From positions 40,967,419 through 41,031,418 of the forward strand of contig CM031626.1 of assembly GCA_018398815.1 (NCBI GenBank): a DNA stretch of 64,000 nt, written 5' to 3'. Numbering within the stretch: position 1 is the first letter of the stretch; every line of letters starts with the position of its first letter. The DNA is from Conus ventricosus. Lineage: Eukaryota > Mollusca > Gastropoda > Neogastropoda > Conidae. The translations under genes were made by a program, and so were the position numbers. Below the pieces are notes generated by a model. It searched no databases. It was not told the DNA's origin and worked only from the letters and a program-made list of their open reading frames with translations. Positions 46,555 through 57,930 of the stretch are shown here, one piece after another.

Positions 46555-48104
46555 GTGTCACAAAACAGTCAATACGTATCCTTCTCTTTCCAGTTATACC
46601 CTATGTTACAAAACAGTCAATAGTATCCCTTTTCTTTCCAGTTATACCCTGTGTCACAAAACAGTCAATACGTATCCTTCTCTTTCCAGTTATTTCCCTA
46701 TGTCACAAAACAGTAGTGTCCATCTCTTTCCAGTTATACCCCGTGTCACAAAACAGTCAATACATATCCTTCTCTTTCCAGTTATACCCTGTCACAAAAC
46801 AGTCAAACGTATCCTTCTCTTTCCAGTTATACCCTGTGTCACAAAACAGTCAATAAGTATCCTTCTCTTTCCAGTTATACCCTATGTCACAAAACAGTCA
46901 ATACCTTTTCCTATCTTTCCAGTTATACCCTATGTCACAAAACAGTCAATACGTATCCTTCTCTTTCCAGTTATACCCTGTGTCACAAAAAATTCAATAC
47001 CTATCCTTCTCTTTTCCAGTTATACCCCATGTCACAAAACAGTCAGGACGTATCCTTCTCTTTCCAGTTTTTACCTTATGTCACAAAAACAGTCAGTACG
47101 TATCCTTCTCTTTCCAGTTATACCCTATGTCACAAACAGTCAATACCTATCCTTCTCTTACCAGTTATACCCTATGTCACAAAACAGTCAGGACGTATCC
47201 TTCTCTTTCCAGTTATACCTATGTCACAAAACAGTCAATACGTATCCTTCTCTTTCCAGTTATACCCTATGTCACAAACAGTCAATACCTATCCTTCTCT
47301 TTCCAGTTATACCCTATGTCACAAAACAGTCAATACGTATCTTCTCTTTCCAGTTATACCCTGTGTCACAAAAACAGTCAATACGTATCCTTCTCTTTCC
47401 AGTTATTCGTGTCACAAAACAGTCAATATGTATCCTTTCTTTCCAGTTATACCCTGTGTCACAAAACAGTCAATATGTATCCTTCTCTTTCCAGTTATAC
47501 CTGTGTCACAAAACAGTCAATACGTATCCTTCTCTTTCCAGTTGTTACCCTGTGTCACAAAAAAACAGTCAATACGTATCCTTCTCTTTCCAGTTATACC
47601 CTGTGTCACAAAACAGTCAATACGTTTTCCTTCTCTTTCCAGTTATACCCCATGTCACAAAACAGTCAGGACGTATCCTTCTCTTTCCAGTTATACCCAT
47701 GTCACAAAACAGTCAATACGTATCCTTCTCTTTCCAGTTATACCCATGTCACAAAACAGTCAGGAGTATCCTTCTCTTTCCAGTTATACCCCATGTCACA
47801 AACAGTCAATACGTATCCTTCTCTTTCCAGTTATACCCTGTGTCACAAAACAGTCAATACGTTTCTTCTCTTTCCAGTTATACCCTATGTCACAAAACAG
47901 TCAATACCTATCATTCTCTTACCAGTTATACCCTATGTCACAAAACAGTCAATACGTATCCTTCTCTTTCCAGTTATACCCTGTGTCACAAAACAGTCAG
48001 TACGTATCCTTCTCTTTCCAGTTATACCCTATGTCACAAAACAGTCAGTACGTATCCTTCTCTTTCCCGTTATACCCCATGTCACAAAACAGTCAGTACG
48101 TATC
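46555..48104. repeat. 48-bp minisatellite, block 2, about 32 copies
   Basis: Same unit as block 1, with tacg and taccccatg variants more common. The very long frames (up to 599 codons) are the repeat itself plus a short entry into the LTR. The last five bases (gtatc, 48100-48104) are duplicated at the far side of the LTR element. Confidence 0.96.
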
Positions 48105-48336
48105 TGTCAGAAAGTGTTAGTGATAGTTTTAAAAGTTTTTTTAGGATTTTTTATAATTTCGCATCTCTGGAGTATGGCCTTGGTGAAGCCGAGGCAATGC
48201 GTAGGAATATAAGGCAGTGTGGACCCGTGTTCGGTCCTTTTCTGAATGCATGGAGGTGTGGGCTGCTTAGTGAGTATAGTTCGGATTTTAGGTTCCAGTT
48301 GTAGTTCATTTCGACTTAGAGGTTTAAGATGTTTCG
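48105..48336 (+). repeat. 5' LTR, truncated
   Basis: Matches the first 230 bases of the 3' LTR (tgtcagaaagtgttagtgat ... ggtttaagatgtttcg). It then jumps into gag-like sequence, so the rest of the LTR, the leader and the gag start are deleted. Confidence 0.9.
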
Positions 48337-48339
48337 GCT

Positions 48340-48980
48340 TTCAGTGTACAAAGGAAGGATTTCGTGAGAAATTCCGCACTGTTAAGCCGGAACAAAGTGA
48401 GACCTTCCAGTTTTTTTTGATAAGTTGCACCGCTTTTTCATGCGATGGATAGACTTGTCAGGAGTTCAAAAATCATTGAAGGTCTTTTTGATTTGTTGAT
48501 CACTGAACAATTTCTGTCGTCATGTTTCCGCAAAGTTGGTAGCCTTTTTGAAGGAAACTGGTTTTTCAGATGTGAAAGTTTTGGGTTTTGAGAAGGCTGA
48601 AAGGTACAGAGAAGTACATAAGAGTGAAACCTTGGGACGTGAGGAAAAAGTTCACCATTTTGCACACGCTTCTGTGTCAGGGAACCCACCAACCAGTGGT
48701 GATTCCAGATATTCTAGAGGAGGATATGGGGGTTACCGTGGCTACGGCGGGTACCCAAGGAAATCTTATGTTTCAAATACCAGAGGGTCAGGAAACACTA
48801 CTTTTCGTGTCGAGGACAGGAAAGAACACATGACAAAATCCAAAGCATTTGTCAACACACAACAGAATGTGCCAACCAGCACAAGTCCAAAGAAAGGCAG
48901 AACATGCTACTGGTGTGGTGACAGTAAGCACCTTCTGAAAGACTGTGACCGAAAACCAATGCTGAAATCACAGATAGGCT
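48340..48980 (+). pseudogene. Gypsy gag remnant with zinc knuckle
   Basis: A capsid-like region (EGFREKFRTVKPEQSETF, then after frame changes LITEQFLSSC) precedes a Gly/Tyr/Arg-rich linker (SRYSRGGYGGYRGYGGY). A CCHC knuckle follows, CYWCGDSKHLLKDC, at about 48905-48946. The first third is frameshifted and the start codon is missing. The family role is RNA packaging into the virus-like particle. Confidence 0.82.
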
Positions 48981-49009
48981 CCATCGGGTTGTCTGTACAA
49001 CATGGCTTG

Positions 49010-49300
49010 CCCGAGGAAATTCAAACATGTCAGGGTACAGTGAATGGACAGGAAGCTACTGTCATGTTGGATTCAGGTTGCACTACAGTAGGAGTCAGAA
49101 AATCATTAGTTTTCAAAAGAACAGTATCGTGGATGAAACAATCTCCTGTACCATGTTTAGTGGTTGAAACTGTTGATTTTCCTGTGGGCAGTAGTCAACA
49201 TTGATTGTCCTAGTTTTTCTGGCAGTGTCAAAGCTTGTGTTGTTGATAAACCTGTGTGTGATGTGATTCTGGCCCGAATCCCTGGTTGTACATTGCTTGT
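49010..49300 (+). pseudogene. Gypsy aspartic protease remnant
   Basis: GQEATVMLDSGCTTVGVRKS shows the retropepsin active-site triad DSG. A frame change near 49200 is needed to reach the CDVILARIPG end. It lies directly after the gag knuckle, as in Gypsy polyproteins. Confidence 0.8.
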
Positions 49301-49429
49301 GTTGAAGTTGCAAATGCTGTCACAACGAGAGCACAAACTTTGGTGGCTACTGTCAGCTGGACACGCCACTTGTCGTCACTTGACGCTTTGTTGAGAGAAT
49401 TGTCTTTGCATGGACTTACAGCTCGGCCT

Positions 49430-50140
49430 AGAAAAGATTGAAGTGGGCTATCAGAAGATTACCTTCTTGGGACATGTCATTGGGAGCAATGAGATGTCAC
49501 CAGAACCAAGCAAGGTTTCACAAGTTTTGTCAGTCAGTGTACCAACAACCAAACGACAAGTTCGTTCATTTTTGGGCCATGGCAGGATTTTATCGTCGGT
49601 ACATACCGCACTTCTCAGGCACAGTGGCACCTTTGGTGGATTTGACAAAGAGAATGTGTCCAAGCAAGGTGAAGTGGTCACACGCTTGTCAAAACTGCGT
49701 TTGACACAGTGAAAGCGGTACTATCCAAAAGTCCTGTCGTGGCATTGCCTGACTTTGCGCAGACCTTCATTGTGCGCACTGATGCTTCATCAGTGGGCAT
49801 AGGGGCGGTTTTGCTGCAGCCCAAAGAAGGGCAAGTGCACCCAATCCTATACGCAAGCAGGAGGCTCCTGGACAGAGAGACAAGGTACTAAAACTATTGA
49901 GCGGGAGTGCCTTGCGCTTATCTGGGCCGTGGAGAAATTCCAGCGCTATCTGTTTGGTCGTCACTTCATTGTCGAGACGGATCACAAACCGCTTTCGGTC
50001 TTGGAAAACACTAAACCTACAAATGCGCGTGTTTTGCGCTGGGGTCTTGCACTGCAAGATTATTCATTTTCAATTTTGCCAATCCCAGGGGCAAGTAATA
50101 ATGAAGCGGATGTGTTGTCTCGTCTGGTGGATGTGAGGGT
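49430..50140 (+). pseudogene. Gypsy RT thumb and RNase H remnant
   Basis: KITFLGHVIGS opens the segment. FYRRYIPHFSGTVAPL, then FIVRTDASSVGIGAVLLQ, ALIWAVEKFQRYLFGRHF and the TDHKPL block follow. These are the RT connection and the retroelement RNase H. The YxDD-bearing RT palm that should precede them is absent, because sequence jumps from the protease end to here. Frames change at least three times. Confidence 0.85.
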
Positions 50141-51125
50141 CATGCGGATGCGTATGCTGTATTATCATAGCATTAACTTGTTAGATGGAGAACATGTTTT
50201 TTTTGCTTTTGAGATGGATTGTTGCAGGAACGGGGCTGATGGAAGACGCTGTCATCCCTCGTTGCACTCGTAGCTGTCATCCATCGCATCGCAAGTTCAA
50301 GCTACTTCACACGTGTGACGTCGACATGTTCAAGACCAAGTCCAACTGTTGTGTCGTCGTACACGGTGAAATAAACTTTTCTAAAACTGTATGTGGCAAA
50401 CAGATCTTGCGTTACACGCACTTGCAAAAACGCAATGAACTGTTCAAGAACTTTGAAAAGACGATATAAACCATTTGGATAGAAAAACATTTTCAATCAA
50501 CGTTGTGACTCAGATGGATGTTCAAAGACTTTGGAAAGACAATATGAATCATTTGGATGGACAAAAAAAAAAAACATTTTCAATCAACGTTATGACTCAC
50601 ATGGATGGAAAATTTGACAGTAAAAGTAGTATTGATATGTGATTATTAATTATAAACATATTTTTCTAGATAGGGACCAGGGACCTTCGGTCGATTTGTG
50701 GATTTTTGATGCAACAATCTGGGTGTAACCTATGACGGGGGTCATAGAGAGTTCTTGAATATGTGGTATTCGAGTTACTTTTTTGTATCCATGTCCTGTG
50801 ACAGGGGTCTAGGACTAATGTTAATTCTGACGAGAATTTTCATTAAATGGATAGAGTAATAGGAAAAATTACTCTAAAGGGATTGAGCATTTGACAGTCG
50901 GGGGACTAGTCAATTATTGAGTGTGGTACTCAATTATTAACCTTGGTGAAGGTTATTTTGAAGCTCTTAATCAGTGGAATTTCCCTAAATGGATAAATAC
51001 ACCTAGTTTGGATCCATCTTCAGAGGAACTTTTCCTCCGTCGTCGCTGGTCTTTTTCTTTAACAAAAAAAAATAATAATAATAGGTTTTTTTTATTTTTT
51101 TTTTTTTTTCCGGGGAAGGGGGTGA
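50141..51125 (+). other. 3' interior of the Gypsy element without integrase
   Basis: A short open segment (to 50469) has no integrase signature. A duplicated block (aaaacattttcaatcaacgt plus tgactcacatggatg) lies at 50487-50610. An A/T-rich run and a purine tract lead to the 3' LTR. Confidence 0.6.
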
Positions 51126-52067
51126 TGTCAGAAAGTGTTAGTGATAGTTTAAAAGTTTTTTAGGATTTTTATAATTTCCGCATCTCTGGAGTATGGCCTT
51201 GGTGAGCCGAGGCAATGCGTAGGAATATAAGGCAGTGTGCGACCCGTGTTCGGTCCTTTTCTGAATGCATGGAGGTGTGGGCTGCTTGGTGAGTATAGTT
51301 CGGATTTTAGGTTCCAGTTGTAGTTCATTTCGACTTAGAGGTTTAAGATGTTTCGAAATAGGAACAAGAGTTTGTTTAGGTTCTAATATATTTATTCCGG
51401 CTTTTGCAGGCATCATGTTTGATAGCTGGGCGGCCGCTGTTGAACACCGCGTGGCTGAGTGAACTGAAATGGTTATGGAGAGCTTGCGCGAGGCTGGACT
51501 TTGTAGTTGCGTTGTGGTGTTTGTACAAGAATTGAATGTCGGGATAATTTGGGAGCGATGGGAGCATGAGTCTAAGAATGTTGTCGTAAGAATGTTCGAG
51601 TAATTGGGAGAAACGTAGGCGTGTGAGTTAATTTGTTAGTTGGGAACTTGGGAAGTTATTTAATTTGGTTAGGTCAGAGGTTAGGTGAGTTCTAGTTACA
51701 GTCAGGGGAAGTAGTTCGTTAGGGAGGTTAGCTAGTTTAGAAATAAAGTATGTTTAGGGTTGGCTAATTTAAGTTAATTTGTGAATACCTGTGTGCAAAA
51801 ATGTATGTTAAATTATGAATGTGAAGTTTAAGTGGTTTTCATACAAGTAAATTTGGAACTTGTATTTCTTTGAGTTTGTTATAAATGTTGGAGTGATAGC
51901 AGACGACTGTTTGGAGGAAGTGAGCTACATGTTGTTGTCGGTGTGTGGCGAAAGTGCGAGAGTGAACCTATTGACAATCACACAGTTGTTATAAAAAGTC
52001 GTGAGCTGTTAGTGTTTCATTCTCTATTAAACAACAGAGTAAAAACAAGGTAAACCGGCTCATGACA
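51126..52067 (+). repeat. 3' LTR, complete
   Basis: 942 bp, from tgtcagaaagtg to ctcatgaca. It includes ctattaaacaacagagtaaa near its end, a plausible polyadenylation region. Confidence 0.9.
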
Positions 52068-52330
52068 GTATCCTTCTCTTTCCAGTTATACCCTATGTCA
52101 CAAAACAGTCAATACGTATCCTTCTCTTTCCAGTTATACCCTATGTCACAAAACAGTCAGGACGTGTCCTTCTCTTTCCAGTTATACCCTATGTCACAAA
52201 ACAGTCAATACGTATCCTTCTCTTTCCAGTTATACCTATGTCACAAAACAGTCAGGACGTATCCTTCTCTTTCCAGTTATACCCTATGTCACAAAACAGT
52301 CAGGACGTATCCTACTGACAAAACAGTACA
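52068..52330. repeat. 48-bp minisatellite, block 3, about 5 copies
   Basis: Continuation of block 2 on the right of the LTR element, starting with the duplicated gtatc. Confidence 0.95.
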
Positions 52331-52740
52331 CGCTGCCTACTTTCCTTCTCTTTCTCCTTTTCAAACGACAGCCTGCGTCACAACATGCACTAGGAAGGTT
52401 CTAGGGAGAACAAAGACCTCCACCAGGGTCAAACAGACCCGGGATCCTCTGATCCAGATGCGCGCCAAAATGTAAGCCCCACCCCACCCACCCCACCCTC
52501 ATCCCTACCCCTATGACATGCTAAGTGTGAAAACAAGAACTAGGATCAGTAGACTGGCTCTCCCCCCCCCACCCACCGGCGATTCACAGGGAGATCGTGA
52601 CCTGACCCACAAGGGAGGCAATGCACAGCTGCCAAGTAGCTCACATGCAGGACCACTGCTCACCACCAGTCCTGGAGCTAGTAAGAGCCAGCGTCCTCCT
52701 CCAGAGATTACCATCCCATCTGTCCCGCGACAGTCCTCTA
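52331..52740. other. No gene recognised
   Basis: Unique, C-rich in places (52480-52575). Nothing supported. Confidence 0.5.
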
Positions 52741-52748
52741 CACGGGGG

Positions 52749-53042
52749 GGCTGGAATAGCTGAGCTGGTAGAGAGCCGGACTCGTAATCCGAGGGTTGCG
52801 GGTTCGAATCTCTGCCGGGCCGTTTCGGTACAGGGGGATATTTCCCTCGGAGTTAACATTAGTTCTGACTCCATTTCCCATACAGTCCTTCAAATGAGAC
52901 TATAAACCAAGGTTCCGTGTGTGAACGCACGCAAAACGTCTTGCACACACGTAAAATCCCATCACCAACTTTCGGAAGAGGAAGGCCAGTTTGGCCATTG
53001 GTATGGATGACACATTACACATAGCATGCACCTTCCCTGAAG
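52749..53042 (+). mobile_element. tRNA-derived SINE (family 1), copy 2, lacking the L2-like tail
   Basis: The head ggctggaatagctgagctgg ... cggactcgtaatccgagggt ... gggttcgaatctc has intact A and B boxes and no insertion in the anticodon arm. The body matches 16755-17040 closely up to catagcatgcacc. The tail with (ATT)n is missing, so it is 3'-truncated or a tailless subfamily. Confidence 0.87.
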
Positions 53043-53117
53043 ATGGAGTATGGGTGCCTTAATGGCGGGATAAAAAACGGTCATGCACACATTTTACGCT
53101 ACATTAGAGCCACACAG

Positions 53118-53305
53118 AACCAGCCGCCATGGCGAAGTGGTCAGCGTCACAGACTCCTGGCTGGGAGGTCGTGGGTTCGAATCCCATCAGTCATGTGGGT
53201 TTTTCTGCCCCGACCAGCTCCAACACAGAGTTGAGTTTGCTGCAGACTCAGTTGGGAGACTGGGACCACACAGTCGAGTTTCATCCACTTAATGGATGCG
53301 TTTCT
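53118..53305 (+). mobile_element. tRNA-derived SINE (family 2), copy 2
   Basis: The head gccatggcgaagtggtcagc and B box gggttcgaatccc are better preserved than in copy 1. The body (gttgagtttgctgcagactc) and end (cacagtcgagtttcatccac) match. It follows family 1 in the same orientation after 75 bases. Confidence 0.85.
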
Positions 53306-53939
53306 GAGAGTGTTGCTCAAATTTCCTGACCAACACTGCAGGTGCCTGTATCTCTCAGGCTGGTTGACGCGGGATATATTATGAAAGGAAGTATAGAGTA
53401 CAGCCCTGTCATGTAATTTCAGACCGAAATGGAAATCCGTAGCATCATCTTAATCATCCTCATTCTCATCCATCAGCATAAAAAAAAGTCTCAAATTCTG
53501 TGGCCCTTCAAGCCCTGCTCTCATGGTGACCTCAATTTCGATGTCCTCTCCACGTCTGTGGTCTTGGTTTGGTTCCGTCGGGGTCACCGGTATCGGCAAG
53601 TCCATGGGGCTGTCGTTGGACAGACGTGGTGGCGCCCTCCGGGGGAGAGCTCACTCACGCCGGCTCCGCAACTAAGCAATTATTGTCGTCAGCAGGGGGC
53701 TTAGTAGGTGGTGTCCTGCGTATGTTAGATCAGAACAGGCGCCACTGAACACCACTCAAGTGACTCGGCAGCAGTGCAGTGTCTCCTCCGGTGGGTTGCC
53801 TCTTGACAACTTGACATTGATGCTCCCTGTGGATTGCCGGTGCCGGGGCTGCGGCGGGGCCGACCGAGGTGTGGTTGTGGACGGGGTGTCGGAATGAGCG
53901 GCGTGAGTGCAATGCCTCTGAGGTGGCGCAGAGGTTGGG

Positions 53940-53944
<5 letters not shown>
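53306..53944. other. Unassigned GC-rich sequence ending in poly-A
   Basis: A moderately GC-rich block (ggtggcgccctccgggggag and similar) leads into a 43-nt A run. It could be a retroposed copy with its A-tail, but I recognise no source. Confidence 0.35.

Positions 53945-53987
<43 letters not shown>
53945..53987. repeat. Poly-A tract, 43 nt
   Basis: Uninterrupted A run. Confidence 0.97.
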
Positions 53988-53988
<1 letters not shown>

Positions 53989-55295
53989 CCACACCAGATT
54001 ACCTCCAAATTTTGGGTTTTGGGTTTTTTTGTGCATTGTGTGTCTTTTTATGATCTTATCAAGAGCTCCAAACCTGGTGATGTGATCTTACATAATAGCA
54101 AAGATAAAGCGAAAAAACCCTTGTGGCACAGAGCAAGATTACCTATATGTTGGGAGAGCAACAGCGGAACATTGAGCTTTAACCCACTGTTTCCTATCCG
54201 AGGAGAGGAGTAGGAAAGGAAGGGAAGGCAGACCACTGCTGTTCACCCGCGGATACTCTTCCCTGCCCTAAAAGATGCTGGCAGTAGGAGAGCGAAAGTA
54301 TCTGCCTTCCTCATTACACTGACCACATGGCCCGCTCTGGCATGCGGGAGGGGAGAGACTAGGACAGCTGTTACAGTGAACACAGGGTCAGCTCTCCATT
54401 ACTCACTTAGTGCCGGAAAGGAATGTAATCAAGTGGCCGCCTTGTGTGTATTCAAGGGCTTATCTCCAGTCCACTGGAGAAACCTGAACCTTTGGCAGAA
54501 TTTGACACCCTGTCTTTTCTCTCAAGATAGCTGAGCAGTACACAACTTGCTGACTTGGAAGAATCTCCACTCTTCATTAATATGTGCTGCTGTGGAGGAC
54601 GGTCAGATAAAGTGCACGCTACAGCAGGCTTGCTACTGGAAGTCTGGTTTGCTCCAAATTATGAAGAGCCCTAGCCAGGCAGTTTTCAAGCAAGGAATGA
54701 CTATTTTTTGTAAATGTGTGTTTTTATATTTTCTATTAAAAACTGTTTGACGCTGCTAATAGCACTTATACATTACAACTGGAACTTGAACCACTGTGAG
54801 TTTTGTCATTGTAGAAGTACTCTTGTGATTTCTGCCATCCTTTAAAAACTTCAAGTGGGCATTTTCAAATCCCCCATTTTGGAGACAGTCCGGTGTGCCT
54901 CTAAAGTAGTGACAAAACTCCACTCCCTTTGTAGGGTAGATGGGATTAATACTTGCCTGTCCACATAGGGAGTGTCCGCAGAAGTATCAGCCTGCGTACG
55001 CAGAAGAAGCAGTCCTCTACACTTGTCAATACCCACCACCTAGACATGAACCTGACACTTGCCCATGCTCGCAACTAGACACGAATTAGACACTTGCCGA
55101 TACCTGCGAACTAGACCGAACTAGACGCTAAGGGCACGGGCATGCGTAGGAATTCAAAAGAGATCAACAATGAGAGCAGGCTGTGAAGGGCCACAAAATC
55201 TGAGCCCTTTTCTTTTTCTTTTTCTTTTCCTGATCAATGACGATGACGATGACGATGAAGATGACGCTGACGCTGTGACAGTTCTTGCTACAAGA
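53988..55295. other. No gene recognised
   Basis: Unique sequence. A degenerate short repeat (cgaactagac) occurs near 55070-55130. A gatgacgatgacg triplet run lies at 55239-55276. Confidence 0.5.
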
Positions 55296-55304
55296 GCTCC
55301 ATTC

Positions 55305-55790
55305 TGGTATTGCACTGCGTGACAGGGCCGTGTTCAAGGCTTCCTTTCACAACACAATCCCCGTGTCGACCACACCCTACACACTGCGTGACAGGGCCGT
55401 GTTCAAGGCTTCCTTTCACAACAATCCCCGTGTCGACCACACCCTACACACTGCGTGACAGGGCCGTGTTCAAGGCTTCCTTTCACAACACATCCCCTGT
55501 CGACCCACACCCTACACACTGCGTGACAGGGCCGTGTTCAAGGCTTCCTTTCACAACACATCCCCGTGTCGACCACACCCTACACACTGCGTTGACAGGG
55601 CCGTGTTCAAGGCTTCCTTTCACAACACATCCCGTGTCGACCACACCCTACACACTGCGTGACAGGGCCGTGTTCAAGGCTTCCTTTCACAACACAATCC
55701 CCGTGTCGACCACACCCTACACACTGCGTGACAGGGCCGTGTTCAAGGCTTCCTTTCACAACACATCCCCGTGTCAACCACACCCTAGAG
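55305..55790. repeat. 69-bp minisatellite, about 7 copies
   Basis: The unit is ctgcgtgacagggccgtgtt, then caaggcttcctttcacaaca, then catccccgtgtcgaccacaccctacaca. Units differ by one or two bases, chiefly in the cccc run. Confidence 0.95.
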
Positions 55791-55799
55791 ACACACACA

Positions 55800-57360
55800 C
55801 ACTTCAACGCTGGTCTGGAAATCTGAGCAATGCTCTCAGAGGCACCTCCATTTAATGGATGGAACTCGACCGAGCCGCTCCAGTCTTCCCAAACTAAGCC
55901 CTAAGCAAACTTAGCGAGCGCTATGGCTGAAAAATCCATCAAAGATAAATGTCTCTGATGGGAACCAGCCCGCTACTTCCCAGCCCAGCGTTTGTGACAC
56001 CTACAACTGCACCATGGCCGCTGGTTGCCCAAAAAAAACAACCTCATGAATAGTTATCCATCTGTACGCAGTGGTTTCAATGTGTTCACCTTCAACAGAA
56101 AATGTGTACTAACCTCACCACAGGGATCCTGGATCCAATATCTGATCGGGATTCCCATCACGGATCCCCACCACCAAGCAGTGGGTCTGTCTTTAAACCA
56201 CTTTCCAATTTTCCACTCACTTAACTCAGTTAAGTCGCAAAACAGTGCTAGCTGACTCCAAAAATTTCCCAGGTTTTTGTCCATTTTTGAAAAAAAATTA
56301 CTAAAATTTAAAAAAAACAAAAGTTAGAAACAAATGATAAACTGCAAAGGAAAGGTACTGGTGTACTGAATTCAAAACAAACTCACAATTTATGTTAGAT
56401 TCCAATTCCCAATGTAGAAAATACTCCAGTAAGATATCCAACCCAGCATTCAGAATTAAAATTTGAACCACACCATTCTCTACAAAAAAAACAACTAAGT
56501 CCCAGCACATTTGCTCACAACTGTAAAACTTTTCAGAAGTGTTGGTCTGCAGGTTGAAAATATCCATAATAAGACTATCAGAACTTGTAAAAAAAAAGAT
56601 AAACATAAAATAAAACGTGAAAATTTTTTTGTCTCACCATGATCTCTTGAAACTGGAGATGTAAAGACCACGGCGTAGTGACACAAAAAAAACTCTGTGA
56701 ATCAAAACTGTCCACGAAACGTGGCGCAAGGGAAAGTATCAATGAAAAAAGGGGCTGTAGTTTCATTCACAAAAGGTATCCCCTTCTAATGCCGCTCATG
56801 ATGTTGACAAAAATTCATCATGTTCCGACGGCATTCCAGTGCCATCGTGACTGAAACGATGTTCAGACTGACGGCACCCCGGTGCTGTCAAGACTTCCCA
56901 GTTGGAAACCCGTTCAGTGGTTTTTTGTTTTACTGCGCTTGTAGGCAAACCAACCCACCGACACTGCGGGTCAACACATAACCTCCTCGGCGCAAGAACC
57001 TATGATGTAACTTAAAATCGTCAAGGTTTGAACCCTCAGTCCCACAAACTATCAAACCTAGATCGTCGGTACACACCGCAGTGGCTGGTGTACACACGTT
57101 GCGATACTACACACTGGCCTCCTCTTCTCGCCTCCCCCCTGTCCAACAGCCCAACGACAGACAAAACATTCACACTGACATGCTGTCCCTTTAAGTCCTG
57201 CACGTACACACTGACACAGATGCAACATTACATAGAACTGCTCCCTGCTTTTCTGGTTCACCGACATACATACGCAGACCCCTATCAACCATTATATATA
57301 CACACATATAAATACACATGATGCACATACTTATCCATCTACACACACACATTACACAGG
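55800..57360. other. No gene recognised
   Basis: Unique sequence with a short palindrome (acttaactcagttaagt, near 56219). Minus-strand frames at 56.3-56.8 kb are AT-rich and unlike known proteins. Confidence 0.45.
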
Positions 57361-57361
57361 A

Positions 57362-57414
57362 AGAGAGACAAAGACACACACACACACACGCACGCACACA
57401 CACACGCACTCACT
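57362..57414. repeat. CA microsatellite
   Basis: (CA)n that borders the inverted LINE segment. Confidence 0.85.
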
Positions 57415-57930
57415 TTTTCAGAGTTACTTTCCGTCCACATGCAGATATCATCTGCGTATTGCACTAGAACGACATTTTTGGAGACTGCTTTTGGGAGGTC
57501 ATGAATAAGGATGTTAAAAAGAATAGGTGCTAATACTGAACCTTGCGGAATTCCCATGTCTAGTTTTCTGAGTGTTGAGTGTCTTCTTCCTACTCTGGCT
57601 AACATACTTCTATTATTTAAAAATATTTAATATAATTGTACATGTTCCAGATATTCCAATCAGTTTTCAGTTTGTATAACAAGCGCCTGTGCCAGACTTG
57701 GTCATAGGCTTTTTTAACATCAAAGAAGGTAGCGAGTATACTTTTCCTAGGAGCAAACTGACGCTTTATTTGAGTAGATAATTTAACTTAGTGCTCACTG
57801 TAGATCTTCCTTTCATAATCCAGCTTGATTAATTGGTATTACATTGTTCTTTTCCAAAAGTGCATGAGCCTATTTAAAACAATTTTTTTACAAAGTTTAC
57901 CACAATGGGAAGTGAGAGAGCTATAGCTAC
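57415..57930 (-). pseudogene. Inverted reverse transcriptase segment of the LINE
   Basis: Motifs in minus sense, from right to left, are FFDVKKAYDQVWHRRLLYKL (first catalytic Asp), MGIPQGSVLAPILFNILIHD and VQYADDICMW (YADD box). The more upstream fingers and the endonuclease are absent, so the copy is also 5'-truncated. One frame change and an early stop lie at 57780-57850. Confidence 0.88.

Larger units (their letters stand above)
48105..52067 (+). mobile_element. Defective Gypsy-type LTR retrotransposon
   Basis: The element begins TGTCA and ends TGACA, flanked by the 5-bp target duplication gtatc (48100-48104 and 52068-52072). The 3' LTR is 51126-52067 (942 bp), preceded by a purine tract (ggggaagggggtga). 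The 5' LTR is cut to about 232 bp (48105-48336). The interior keeps gag, protease, and the RT end plus RNase H, but lacks the primer-binding site, the RT catalytic palm and integrase. It is therefore an internally deleted, immobile copy. The two LTR copies match closely where both exist, differing mostly by single-base indels, so the insertion is fairly young or recently amplified. Confidence 0.9.

Noticed and set aside
46505..48304. 599-codon open frame and parallel frames of 300-440 codons
   Set aside because: All are the 48-bp minisatellite, whose unit length is divisible by three. Three frames are open at once, with no start context or unique domain.
52749..52822. Functional tRNA-Thr gene
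   Set aside because: The cloverleaf is plausible but the acceptor stem is imperfect, and the SINE body continues without a tRNA terminator.
56301..56766. Minus-strand frames of 60-100 codons with hydrophobic sequence
   Set aside because: AT-rich composition explains the Phe/Leu content. No start context, domain or splice signals.
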